The position numbers and the translations under genes were made by a program. DNA of 64,000 nt from JAPOXR01 sp963664715 (GTDB lineage Bacteria > Pseudomonadota > Alphaproteobacteria > Rhodobacterales > Rhodobacteraceae): NCBI GenBank assembly GCA_963664715.2, contig CAXXUY010000017.1:1-64000 (forward strand), read 5' to 3'. Under the pieces are notes generated by a model, which was given only the letters and a program-made list of their open reading frames with translations, searched no databases and was not told the origin of the DNA. Of the stretch, positions 46,529 to 56,014 are shown piece by piece. Within the stretch, counting starts at the first letter, position 1, and each line of letters begins with the position of its first letter.

Positions 46529-47341
46529 ATGATGACGACAACTGAACCACTCAGGATCATGTATCTCAGCCCGGTCGGGTGTCCGGAGTTTGATGATGTC
46601 TTTGCGGATATGGCAAGGGAGTACAAGCAGCCCGGCACCGAGGTTCATGTCACCTCGCTGAAGAAGAGCGACGGTGCATTCACGCATATCGAATACCGAT
46701 CCTACGAAACCGTCGTATCAACGGGAATTGTCCGGGCCGCGAGGGCAGCCGGAAAGACAGGGTTCGACGCACTCGCGATTGGCTGCTTCTACGACACTGC
46801 CCTTTACGACGCCCGCGAGGTTTCAGGCGAGATGATCGTCACGGCGCCCTGCGCCTCCTCGCTCGATATTGCTGCAAGCCTGGCAAATCGGTTCGGCATA
46901 ATTGTCGGCCGGCGCAAGTGGGTTGACCAGATGAACAGGACCGTCAGGGACGCAGGCATGGCTGAGCGGCTGAGCGGATTCTACCATGTTGGACTGGGCG
47001 TCAATGACTTCCAGACGGACCATGAACGAACTGAAAGTCTGCTGGCGGAAGCCGGCAGGCAGGCGGTCGAGAACGATTATGCCGAGGCGTTGATTCTCGG
47101 GTGCACGCTGGAAATCGGCTTCCACAGGTCACTCTCGGCTGAACTCGGGGTTCCCGTAATCGATCCGTCGATCGCAGCTCTAAAACGTGCGGAATATGCC
47201 GCAGATCTCAAGAGGGTGTGCGGCTGGATTCCGAGCCGGCAATGGTCATGCGAGCCCCCGCCCGAGGAAGAGATTGACAGGTTCGGCATCATCGATGACG
47301 CCGATGTCTTCGGCAATCGCATCGTCGTCGAGGCAAATTGA
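46529..47341 (+). CDS. Asp/Glu/hydantoin racemase family protein
   Basis: Cofactor-independent racemase of 270 residues with GGAGG before ATG. The two catalytic cysteines of the family are visible in IGCFYDTALYDARE (near residue 92) and LGCTLEIGF (near 191). In Hyu loci this enzyme interconverts the D- and L-hydantoin so that one stereospecific hydrolase can use both. The same role is inferred here. Confidence 0.85.
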   Translation: MMTTTEPLRIMYLSPVGCPEFDDVFADMAREYKQPGTEVHVTSLKKSDGAFTHIEYRSYETVVSTGIVRAARAAGKTGFDALAIGCFYDTALYDAREVSGEMIVTAPCASSLDIAASLANRFGIIVGRRKWVDQMNRTVRDAGMAERLSGFYHVGLGVNDFQTDHERTESLLAEAGRQAVENDYAEALILGCTLEIGFHRSLSAELGVPVIDPSIAALKRAEYAADLKRVCGWIPSRQWSCEPPPEEEIDRFGIIDDADVFGNRIVVEAN

Positions 47342-47379
47342 GTCCCGACCGGACCTGGTATTGATCCTTGCCGGTACGG

Positions 47380-48966
47380 GTGCGGGAATTGGGCACAGGA
47401 AACAGGCAGAACGGACACGATCCGATCACGCTCGCGGTGATCCAGGCAGGACTCTCTGCAGCCGCAGAAGAGATGTTTGCCACTCTCCGGAAGACAGCAA
47501 TGAGTCCCATCATTCATGAGGTTCTGGACGCCGGCACCGGCGTGACGGACAGCAAGGGCAGTCTCTTGGGATCAGGCGCCGGGATCCCGACATTCGTTGG
47601 TGTTCTCGACAAGGCGGTCAAACGGATAGTCGAGAAGGCGGGCCCTGTAGCCGAAGGCGATCTCTTCGTCACGAACGATCCCAGTTTCGGCGGCGTGACA
47701 CATCTGAATGATGTCGTGGTTGCCATGCCGGTATTCGTGGAAGGCGAATGCGTGGCATGGACGGCCTCGATCGCCCACTGGAGCGATATTGGAGGAATGA
47801 CACCGGGATCCATGTCGGTCAATGCTTCGGAGATCTTCCAGGAAGGCCTTAGACTGCCGGCAGTTCGGCTGTTTGAGCGCGGCAAACGCCTTGAATCGTT
47901 GTTCGATGTCATATCGGCGAATTCCAGGTTGCCGGATTTTGCCATGGGTGATCTCTGGGCCCAGATTGCGGCATGCCGCAGGGCCGGAAACAGGATCTCG
48001 CGACTGGCGGAACGTCATGGCATCGAAACCTATTCCAGTGCCGTGCAGAGCATGTTCGCCGAAGGAGAAAGGAGAGCGGTCAAGGGTCTGGCCAGCCTTC
48101 CATTCGGGAAATACCGCATGACCGAAGAACAGGATGACGGTGATACCTGGAACGTGGAAATCGAGGTTGCCGGTGGAGAGTTCATCGTCGACCTGCGGGA
48201 CAATCCTGACCAGAAGGATGGTCCCTTCAACACGAGCCGGGACGGCTCCGTTATCTCCGCACAGATGATTTTCAAGGCCCTGACCGATCCGGACCTCTTC
48301 GCCAATGAAGGCACATTCCGGCCCCTGAAGGTCCTGACGCGCCCGGGTTCGGTGTTTCATGCAACAGGGACGGCTCCCCACGGTTACTACTTTGAAACCC
48401 GCATCCGGCTCTACGACCTGCTGTGGCGATGCATGGCCGAATCGTTTCCGGACAGGCTTCCGGCCGGGCATTTCGCGTCGATCTGCGGAACAGTCCTCGC
48501 CGGCGTGCACGCTGACACCGGCAGGCCATACACGATGGTTGAACCCCAGATGGGAGGCTGGGGGGCAACATCCAGGCGCGATGGGCTCGACTGCATGTAT
48601 TCGTCAGGTCACGGCGAGACCTATAACTGCCCGGTCGAGATATGCGAGGCGCGGTACGGATTCGAGGTGGGATGGAAGCGACTCGGCGACCGCGAAGCCG
48701 GGCCGGGCCGCCATGTTGGCGGCAGGGGCCTGTCCGTCCTTTACCGGATGAGAAACCGGGCAGTTCTGGCGGCAGGTTTTAGCCGTCACCGCAATCCTGT
48801 CTGGGGGCTGAATGGCGGAGCGGAGGGCGGCACCAACAGCCTGACCGTCCTGAGGAAGGATGGCAGCAGCATGACCAGCGCATACGTCAGCGATCTCGAA
48901 GTTGAAGCAGGTGATGAAATTCTCATTGAAACCGCTTATGGCGGAAGCTGGGGCAAACCGGATTGA
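47380..48966 (+). CDS. hydantoinase/oxoprolinase subunit B, copy 2
   Basis: It is about 528 residues. The start is uncertain (GTG 47380 chosen; TTG 47368 and 47389 are alternatives). It has the same motifs as copy 1: DPITLAVIQAGLSAAAEEMF, TNDPSFGGVTHLNDV, SDIGGMTPGSM and GGRGLSVLYRM. No second hyuA accompanies it in the window, so either the single HyuA serves two B subunits or copy 2 works with a distant partner. Confidence 0.9.
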   Translation: MRELGTGNRQNGHDPITLAVIQAGLSAAAEEMFATLRKTAMSPIIHEVLDAGTGVTDSKGSLLGSGAGIPTFVGVLDKAVKRIVEKAGPVAEGDLFVTNDPSFGGVTHLNDVVVAMPVFVEGECVAWTASIAHWSDIGGMTPGSMSVNASEIFQEGLRLPAVRLFERGKRLESLFDVISANSRLPDFAMGDLWAQIAACRRAGNRISRLAERHGIETYSSAVQSMFAEGERRAVKGLASLPFGKYRMTEEQDDGDTWNVEIEVAGGEFIVDLRDNPDQKDGPFNTSRDGSVISAQMIFKALTDPDLFANEGTFRPLKVLTRPGSVFHATGTAPHGYYFETRIRLYDLLWRCMAESFPDRLPAGHFASICGTVLAGVHADTGRPYTMVEPQMGGWGATSRRDGLDCMYSSGHGETYNCPVEICEARYGFEVGWKRLGDREAGPGRHVGGRGLSVLYRMRNRAVLAAGFSRHRNPVWGLNGGAEGGTNSLTVLRKDGSSMTSAYVSDLEVEAGDEILIETAYGGSWGKPD

Positions 48967-49070
48967 AGCCGGGAAATGCATGAAACTGGCCGTTTCCTGA
49001 CTGACAGTATATTTCGGGCGGCAAATCCGGATGAACAAGCACTCATTCAATTGGAATTCGGTAGCACCAG

Positions 49071-52000
49071 ATGAACAACGGTCTCAGTGAACTGCGATCT
49101 CGAGTAACGGCAGCAAAGCTGGAAGATGAAGACCAGGCCCTGAACGAGCTGATTGCAAAGCACCCGATCTCCCCTGACATTCGCCGCGCCACAGGCGAAA
49201 AGGCAACTGGCCTCGTAAACGGCATCAGAAAGACTGCGAGGCTCAATACACTCGATGCGCTTCTGGCCGAGTTCGGATTGTCCAGCCCGGCAGGAACGGC
49301 CCTCCTCAGACTGGCCGAAGCACTGATACGCGTTCCTGACAAGGCAACCATGGACCAGTTGATTGCCGACAAGCTCGTCACTGTGGACTGGAGACGGCAC
49401 CGCGGAAGGACAGGATCCACCGTTGCCGACGCAGCGGTTCTTGGGCTCGACATGACCTCCCGATGCCTGAAGGGATCACCGGACCCTGACTTCCGGGGTG
49501 CCATGCGGCGCGCCCTGAAACAGGCAGCAACACCTTTGGCCCGGATTGCGGTTCGCAAGGCTACCGAATTGCTCGGAGGCCGCTTCGTCCATGGCCGAAC
49601 GATCGAGCAATCAATCCGGAATTCAGCAGGATGGGAGAAAAGGGGCTTCACCTTCTCCTACGACATGCTTGGCGAAGCGGCACTGACGCAGGCTGACGCC
49701 GACCGGTTCTTCGAAGACTACAAGAACGCTATCGAGGCGCTGAAGCCAAAATGCCTGTCAGCAGATTTTCGCGAGAATCCGGGCATTTCGATCAAGTTGT
49801 CGGCGCTTCACCCCCGGTATGAGTTGACCCAGCGTGACAGGGTGCTGGTCGAACTGAGTGAGCGCACGCTCATTCTGGCACGAATGGCAAGGGACTGCTC
49901 CATGGGGATCAACATCGATGCGGAGGAGGCGGACCGTCTCGAACTGTCGCTGGATGTCATCGAACGCGTACTTCGCGATCCGCAACTGGCCGGCTGGGAC
50001 GGTTTCGGCATTGTCGTACAGGCCTATAACAAGGCTTGTCCCCACGTTATCGACTTCCTCTACCAACTTGCGTGTTCGCTTGATCGAAAGATCATGATCC
50101 GGCTGGTCAAGGGCGCGTATTGGGACTCGGAGATCAAGCGGGCACAGGTTGAAGGGCTCGCCGAATTCCCGGTCTATACGAGGAAACCGGCGACAGATGT
50201 GGCGTATCTTTGCTGCGCAAGCAAACTCCTCGGAATGTCGGAACGGATCTATCCTCAATTCGCTGGACACAATGCGCATACGGTGTCCGCAATCCTTGAA
50301 CTTGCGTGCGACGACAGTCCGTTCGAGTTTCAACGAATTCACGGCATGGGCGAGCCGCTGCATGACAAGGTTCTGGCAACTGAAGGAACCCGCTGCCGAA
50401 TATATGCACCGGTCGGCCGCCACCGGGAACTTCTCCCCTATCTTGCAAGGCGCATGCTGGAAAACGGTGCAAACACGTCATTCGTCAACCAGATTGCTAG
50501 CAGTGACTGGACGGCCGAAGGAATCGCGGCAGACCCGTTCGAAGCTCTCGACAGGGCACGGGAATCGAATTTCCAGCCAATCGCCGACCCGAAATTCCTG
50601 TTTGGGCATGAACGGCCGAATTCGAGGGGCTGGGATCTGCATAATCCCGATACGCTCAATGAGCTTGATACCGAAAGAAGTCCGTTCAAATCGACAACAT
50701 GGAGAGTGTCTCCAATCCTCTCTTCAGCAAACGTGCCCGCAGAACAGCCAATTGAGGTATCCAATCCCGGCGACCCGTCTGACACCGTGGGATCCGTCGC
50801 TGACTTGACCCCTTCCGGGGTTCAGGCTGCAATCGCTGCAGCGTCAACCTGGCGGAATGTCCCGGCTGCCGAGCGCGGAAGCGTCTTGTTGAAGGCGTCA
50901 AATATCTACGAGCATCGTGCGGGCGAGCTGTTTGCCCTGCTGTCCCGGGAGGCCGGCAAGTCGTTGAAAGACGCGACTGCCGAGTTGAGAGAAGCCGTTG
51001 ATTTCCTTCGCTACTACGGATCAGAAGCGGCAAAGCTGGACGATCGTGAACCGCTCGGGCTGGTTGCCTGCATCTCGCCCTGGAATTTTCCTCTGGCGAT
51101 CTTCACCGGGCAGATCGCCGGTGCCCTTGCAGCCGGAAACGGAGTCCTTGCCAAGCCGGCAGAGCAAACCCCACTGATAGCCGGGCTCGCAGTCGAGTTG
51201 CTCCATGAAGCAGGGGTTCCGGGCAACGTGCTTCAACTGGTAACAGGCCAGGGCCACACCATCGGCCAGGCGCTTGTCAGCGATCAGAGAATAGCCGGTG
51301 TCGCATTCACCGGGTCAACTGAAACAGCCATGAGCATCAATGCCCGGATGGCAGAGGCACTCGATCCATCGGCAAGGCTGGTAGCCGAGACCGGCGGACT
51401 GAACGCAATGATCGTTGATAGCACAGCATTGCCCGAGCAGGCCATCGGGGACATCATTACCTCTTCATTCCAGTCGGCGGGCCAACGTTGCTCGGCCTTG
51501 CGCATGCTCTATGTGCAGGACGAGATCTACGAACAGTTCACTGAAATGCTGTTCGGTGCAATGGACGAGTTGACGGTCGGCAATCCCTGGCATCCTTCGA
51601 CGGATGTCGGCCCGTTGATCGACCGGTCCGCACACGAACGGGTGACGGCACATATCGCACATGCGCGTTCCAATGGACGATTGATCAAGCAGTGCGACGC
51701 CCCGGGACAGGGCTACTTTGTCGGTCCGGCGGTTATCAACGTGCACGGAATTGAAGATCTCGAGGACGAGATCTTTGGACCAGTGCTGCACATATCCAGG
51801 TTCAATTCAGGTGACCTTGGCAAGATCGTGGAATCAGTGAATTCAAGCGGATATGGCCTGACCTTCGGGATGCACTCCCGGATAGACGAGCGTGTCGACG
51901 GTGTTTCCGGGAGCTTGAATGTCGGCAACATCTACATAAACCGGAACCAGATCGGTGCCGTAGTCGGCTCTCAGCCCTTTGGCGGAGAAGGATTGTCCGG

Positions 52001-52589
52001 AACGGGACCAAAAGCTGGCGGACCGGAATTCCTCAAGGCCTTTCTGCGCCAGGATCCGGTGTCAAACGACCTGACAGACGGTCCGGTGGCGGAAGTCGAT
52101 GCGGTGCAGGCCCTGCTCTTCAGGGCAGCACCTTCCCGAAGGGAACAACTCGCCCGGCACGAGATGCCGGGCCCTACCGGTGAAGCCAACAGGCTCTCGT
52201 ACTATTCGAGGGGCACGGTTCTCTGCCTGGGGCCAACGGCAGCGGATGCCGCGGAGCAGGCGTCCCAGGCCAGGGCAGCGGGCTGCCCAGCAGTCAGTGT
52301 TGCCCCGGATGCTACCGGAGAATTTGCAATCTCAGGGTTCCTGTCCCGGTCGGCGCTAGCGACACTGTCGGGGCTTGATGTCGTCGCTCTCTGGAGCACG
52401 TCGGACGATCTTCGTGACGCACGCATCGCACTCGCATCCCGGTCAGGTCCGTTCATACCGCTCGTCGCGACCAGAAACCTGGTGCAACAGTGCATGCTGG
52501 AGAGACATGTCTGCGTCGATACGACTGCGGCTGGAGGCAATGCGACGCTCTACGCCGAAGTCGCCGCCGAATTGCAGTCGCAACGGTGA
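49071..52589 (+). CDS. putA: bifunctional proline dehydrogenase / L-glutamate-gamma-semialdehyde dehydrogenase
   Basis: Oxidises proline to glutamate in two channelled steps. It is 1172 residues. The N-terminal helical arm has no ribbon-helix-helix DNA-binding domain, so it is not an autorepressor. The FAD-binding PRODH barrel spans about 170-480 (LSADFRENPGISIKLSAL, GYAYWD-like KGAYWDSEIKRAQ). The P5CDH domain spans about 560-1000, with E in VAETGGLNAMIVD and the catalytic cysteine in SAGQRCSALRM. A C-terminal region of about 170 residues resembles the degenerate lid domain of longer PutAs. It is convergent with the LysR gene. Confidence 0.95.
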   Translation: MNNGLSELRSRVTAAKLEDEDQALNELIAKHPISPDIRRATGEKATGLVNGIRKTARLNTLDALLAEFGLSSPAGTALLRLAEALIRVPDKATMDQLIADKLVTVDWRRHRGRTGSTVADAAVLGLDMTSRCLKGSPDPDFRGAMRRALKQAATPLARIAVRKATELLGGRFVHGRTIEQSIRNSAGWEKRGFTFSYDMLGEAALTQADADRFFEDYKNAIEALKPKCLSADFRENPGISIKLSALHPRYELTQRDRVLVELSERTLILARMARDCSMGINIDAEEADRLELSLDVIERVLRDPQLAGWDGFGIVVQAYNKACPHVIDFLYQLACSLDRKIMIRLVKGAYWDSEIKRAQVEGLAEFPVYTRKPATDVAYLCCASKLLGMSERIYPQFAGHNAHTVSAILELACDDSPFEFQRIHGMGEPLHDKVLATEGTRCRIYAPVGRHRELLPYLARRMLENGANTSFVNQIASSDWTAEGIAADPFEALDRARESNFQPIADPKFLFGHERPNSRGWDLHNPDTLNELDTERSPFKSTTWRVSPILSSANVPAEQPIEVSNPGDPSDTVGSVADLTPSGVQAAIAAASTWRNVPAAERGSVLLKASNIYEHRAGELFALLSREAGKSLKDATAELREAVDFLRYYGSEAAKLDDREPLGLVACISPWNFPLAIFTGQIAGALAAGNGVLAKPAEQTPLIAGLAVELLHEAGVPGNVLQLVTGQGHTIGQALVSDQRIAGVAFTGSTETAMSINARMAEALDPSARLVAETGGLNAMIVDSTALPEQAIGDIITSSFQSAGQRCSALRMLYVQDEIYEQFTEMLFGAMDELTVGNPWHPSTDVGPLIDRSAHERVTAHIAHARSNGRLIKQCDAPGQGYFVGPAVINVHGIEDLEDEIFGPVLHISRFNSGDLGKIVESVNSSGYGLTFGMHSRIDERVDGVSGSLNVGNIYINRNQIGAVVGSQPFGGEGLSGTGPKAGGPEFLKAFLRQDPVSNDLTDGPVAEVDAVQALLFRAAPSRREQLARHEMPGPTGEANRLSYYSRGTVLCLGPTAADAAEQASQARAAGCPAVSVAPDATGEFAISGFLSRSALATLSGLDVVALWSTSDDLRDARIALASRSGPFIPLVATRNLVQQCMLERHVCVDTTAAGGNATLYAEVAAELQSQR

Positions 52590-52807
52590 CATTCACCGCC
52601 GTTCAAGAAGGGTCCGGCCGGTCTGCCTGATCTTTGCCAGTCCGGACCTGATACGCATGGGCGGCACTTATTCCGCCTCCAGCGATCTCGAGTTTCGACA
52701 GCCCGGCTCAGCATGCAGTTATGGCTTCACGGCCCTCCTTCAACGCCTCTGGCAGATCGCACGGCTTCCATTCCAGGCCGGAATCACTCAACGGAACCGG
52801 GACCTGT

Positions 52808-53719
52808 TCAGCCGCGAACCATTTCTGCAAAATCGTCGAGTCCCCGTCCAAGGGTCTCGGCGATCGTGCGAGCGGCAACAGTGGGAATCGCATTCGGTGG
52901 AGCAATCAGGGAAAGACGCATGCTGTTGAGACGGTCGCAATTCAACGGCACCGCGACAAGCCTGCCTTCTGCCAGTTCGGCGACAAAACCCAGCCGGGTA
53001 TAGAATGCGAATCCGACGCCGCGCAGCAACAATTCCTTGAGCAGTGTCAGGCTGTTGGACGTAACGGCCGGAGAGTTCTCACTCTTGAACGCCTCGATTT
53101 CCTCACCCAGAAACAGTTTCATTGGCCCGGAATTGTCCTGGTAGATCAACCGGTGCCCGGAACATTGCTCAAGGTCCAGGGAGGATTGCCCGGCGAGTTC
53201 GTGATCCGGATGCATCACCGCAACAAATGGGCAGAAATATTCCCGCAGCACCCTGATTCCCTTCAAATCCACCGCATTGAACGTCATTCCAAGGTCTGCA
53301 TTGCCGCGCATAACCCATTGTACAACTTCCATCGGGTCCCCGGATACGACCCGGAACTCGACATCGGGATGCAGTTTTGCCACGTCAGAAATCATTTCCG
53401 GAAGGAATTGCGCCGTCAGGCTGTTCAGGGTCGCAATTGTCACCCTTCCCCCGACAACGCCGCGCAAATTGTCGATGTCGCTACGGATCCGGGAAAACTC
53501 GTGTAGCGTTTCACGGGCGTGGTTCAGGACAAGTTTGCCTGCTTCCGTTGCACTGACGCCTTCAGCGCTGCGTTCGAACAGCCTCATTCCGAACTGCTCT
53601 TCCAGCTTCTGGATTTGCCGGGTTACAGCGGAGGGCGAGATATTCAGTTTTTCGGAGGCTTCCCGTATCGAACGACTCTCTGCAACGACCGCCAGGTATC
53701 GAAGTGCCGCCGCATGCAC
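52808..53719 (-). CDS. LysR-family transcriptional regulator
   Basis: It is 303 residues with a GTG start, one codon after the ferredoxin stop in the same frame. The N-terminal winged HTH (residues 3-60) contains SIREASEKLNISPSAVTRQIQKLE. An effector domain of the LysR substrate-binding type follows from about 90. It is the last gene of the 52.8-60 kb operon and probably regulates it; most LysR genes are divergent from their targets, so this position is less usual. Confidence 0.9.
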   Translation of the reverse strand: MHAAALRYLAVVAESRSIREASEKLNISPSAVTRQIQKLEEQFGMRLFERSAEGVSATEAGKLVLNHARETLHEFSRIRSDIDNLRGVVGGRVTIATLNSLTAQFLPEMISDVAKLHPDVEFRVVSGDPMEVVQWVMRGNADLGMTFNAVDLKGIRVLREYFCPFVAVMHPDHELAGQSSLDLEQCSGHRLIYQDNSGPMKLFLGEEIEAFKSENSPAVTSNSLTLLKELLLRGVGFAFYTRLGFVAELAEGRLVAVPLNCDRLNSMRLSLIAPPNAIPTVAARTIAETLGRGLDDFAEMVRG

Positions 53720-53722
53720 TGT

Positions 53723-54064
53723 TCAGTCACCGGCAGTCGCATTGTCCGGCCAATCCCTGACATCGGGGTGGTCCAGCGCGGTACGGTACTGCGGCGCCAA
53801 CCCGCCCGGCTGTCCCCAGCCGGTCACGCTGTCCCCGAAGAATTCGGCATTTATTCGAGTGAACTCGTCCGACGATCCGGGGAGTTCATCTGCATGCCAG
53901 ATCGCGTCCACAGGACAGACCGATTCGCATATCGCACAATTGATGCACTCGTCGGGCTGGATATAGAACATGCGTCCACCCTCATAGATGCAGTCCACAG
54001 GGCAGACATCGACGCAGGCGCCGTCCTTTATGTCAATGCATGCTTCATTGATCACATAGGTCAT
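53723..54064 (-). CDS. 7Fe ferredoxin [3Fe-4S][4Fe-4S]
   Basis: Electron carrier of 113 residues from the ATG at 54064. Cysteines at 9, 17, 21 and 25 (CxxxxxxxCxxxCPVDC) and 40, 43, 46 and 50 (CINCAICESVCP) fit a 3Fe/4Fe pair; the CxxC seen at the start of 8Fe proteins is CID here. A C-terminal tail of about 55 residues is typical of the FdxA type. Its place in an operon with an FAD oxidoreductase suggests a dedicated electron transfer step. Confidence 0.9.
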   Translation of the reverse strand: MTYVINEACIDIKDGACVDVCPVDCIYEGGRMFYIQPDECINCAICESVCPVDAIWHADELPGSSDEFTRINAEFFGDSVTGWGQPGGLAPQYRTALDHPDVRDWPDNATAGD

Positions 54065-54071
54065 GTTCCGA

Positions 54072-54839
54072 TCAACTTCCCGTCCAGACAGGAGACCGCT
54101 TTTCCCTGAACGCGTCGACTCCCTCGCGGGCGTCCCTGCTGCCCAGCGCCTCGGCCAGCGACAGGGAAAGGTGCCTCCTGGCCTGACCCACATCCATGCC
54201 AGGCGTGTCGTGCACAAATCTCTTGATCGCCTTCAGGCTGAGAGGCGCGCAGGCAAGTATGTCCTCAACCCAGGAATCGACCGCATCATCGAGGCCTTCA
54301 TCGGGCACGACCTCATTCACCAGGCCCCAGCCTGACACCTCTTCCGCCGAAACCCTTCTGCCAGTCATCAGCATCCCGAAGGCGAGGGTCCGGGGGATTC
54401 TTCTCGGCAACACGATCATTCCATCCAGGGGAATCCTGCCAACCCGAGGCTCGGGAAAGCCGAAGGATGCGGACTGGGCTGCGATCACAATGTCGCAGCC
54501 AAGCACGATTTCGAATCCGCCGCCAAGTGCCAACCCGTTTACCTTGGCCACCAATGGGCAATTCAGGCGGCCTCCGCACGCAATCCCTCCAAATCCGTGG
54601 CGTCCGGTTGCGTTCCAGTATTCCAGACCAGAAAGCCCTTCTTCCTTCATGTCTGCACCCGCACAAAATGCCCTTCCGGTCCCGGACAGAACGGCACACC
54701 GAACATCCTCTCGACCGTTGATCTCGGTCCAGATCGCTTCAAGCTCCCGCTCGGTTTGCAGATCAACTGCATTCAGGCGGTCAGGGCGATTGAGCCTGAT
54801 CCGGGCAACGCCACCCGTGAGTTCAAACTCTACGCTCAT
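54072..54839 (-). CDS. enoyl-CoA hydratase/isomerase family protein
   Basis: Crotonase-fold enzyme of 255 residues. The oxyanion-hole segments are GRAFCAGADMKEEG (near residue 60) and ALGGGFEIVLGCD (near 104). The first catalytic glutamate position falls in the FPEPRVGRIPLDG region; the typical second glutamate is not obvious, so isomerase or hydrolase chemistry remains possible. It overlaps the CoA-transferase stop by four bases. Confidence 0.87.
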   Translation of the reverse strand: MSVEFELTGGVARIRLNRPDRLNAVDLQTERELEAIWTEINGREDVRCAVLSGTGRAFCAGADMKEEGLSGLEYWNATGRHGFGGIACGGRLNCPLVAKVNGLALGGGFEIVLGCDIVIAAQSASFGFPEPRVGRIPLDGMIVLPRRIPRTLAFGMLMTGRRVSAEEVSGWGLVNEVVPDEGLDDAVDSWVEDILACAPLSLKAIKRFVHDTPGMDVGQARRHLSLSLAEALGSRDAREGVDAFREKRSPVWTGS

Positions 54840-56014
54840 GCCGCAACACTCGAGGAATACGCGCCAAGCACATCCTCGTTATGTTCTCCCAGGCTGGGAG
54901 GAGCCAACCTCACGCTGAAAGGCGCCCCCGACATGTCGATCGGCGACGCGACCAGCCGGACGGGTCCACCCCGGGTGGGCGGAAGATCCACTATCATCTG
55001 GTTGCAGGCCGTCTGCGGGTCCGACAATGCCTCGGCCAGCGTGTTCACGGGCGCACACAGGATATCGACTGCATCCAACCGTTTCAGCCAGTGTGCCGTG
55101 GAGTTCCCTGAAAATCGCTCGCGGAAGACCCCGTGCAGCTCGTCACGGTGCCTTGCCTGTTCTTCAAGTGATGAAAATCTCTGTTCTTCCGACAGATCCG
55201 GGAGGTCGAGCGCCTGGCAAATATTGCGCAGGGGGTTTTCCTTGAAAGCACCGATCATGACAAGATAGCCGTCATTCGTTTCGAACACGCCGGACAAGGG
55301 CATTGCGGCCCAGTTCAGCTCCTTGTCGCGCATCATCAACATGGCCGCCTCCTGCATCTGCATGGCAAGCATGGAGTTGTAGAGCGAAACCGAGACCTGT
55401 TGTCCTTCTCCCGTCTTCTGCCTTTGCAATAGCGCGAGCAGGATTCCTTGAACGAGGTGCATTCCCGCGGAGTAATCGGCGAGTGCGGTGGGATAGATTG
55501 AAACCGGAAGACTGTCGTCGGCCCGGCGATGCATGGCACCGCTCATGGCCTGCGCCAGGACATCCTGCCCGCCCTTGTCGGAATACGGCCCCGAAAGGCC
55601 AAATCCCGTTCCGACCGCGTAGATGATCCGGGAATTGATCTTCCGCAGGTCTTCGTAGCCCAATCCCATTCGTTCCATGACGCCCGGCCTGAAATTGTTG
55701 ACCACCACGTCCATGGTCGAGACTATCTGCCTTATTGTCTTCTTGCCGGCATCCGACTTGAGGTCCAGGGCGATGCTCTTCTTGTTCCTGTTGAGGCTTG
55801 AGAACACGGGGTTGTTTCCACCATCCGGGTCGCTGCCAATGCTCCATCGGGAAAGGTCTCCAAGCCCAACCCTCTCGACCTTGATGACGTCTGCACCATA
55901 GTCGCCAAGCACTTGCGTGCAGCACGGCCCAAGCATGACCTGCGTGAAGTCCAGAACCCTCACCCCATCCAGCGGCAGGGGTGTGTTTTCGCCCCGTTCG
56001 TCCTTGTCCATCAT
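54836..56014 (-). CDS. CaiB/BaiF class III CoA transferase
   Basis: It is 392 residues. The family marks are VRVLDFTQVMLGPCCTQVLGDYG, VNNFRPGVMERMGLGYEDL and the catalytic aspartate in YPTALADYSAGMHL (near residue 170). The glycine loop of formyl-CoA transferase is absent, so it is not a second Frc. With the crotonase-fold enzyme it forms a pair like CaiB-CaiD of carnitine metabolism, but the acid is unknown. It starts within the stop of the FAD oxidoreductase gene. Confidence 0.9.
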   Translation of the reverse strand: MMDKDERGENTPLPLDGVRVLDFTQVMLGPCCTQVLGDYGADVIKVERVGLGDLSRWSIGSDPDGGNNPVFSSLNRNKKSIALDLKSDAGKKTIRQIVSTMDVVVNNFRPGVMERMGLGYEDLRKINSRIIYAVGTGFGLSGPYSDKGGQDVLAQAMSGAMHRRADDSLPVSIYPTALADYSAGMHLVQGILLALLQRQKTGEGQQVSVSLYNSMLAMQMQEAAMLMMRDKELNWAAMPLSGVFETNDGYLVMIGAFKENPLRNICQALDLPDLSEEQRFSSLEEQARHRDELHGVFRERFSGNSTAHWLKRLDAVDILCAPVNTLAEALSDPQTACNQMIVDLPPTRGGPVRLVASPIDMSGAPFSVRLAPPSLGEHNEDVLGAYSSSVAA

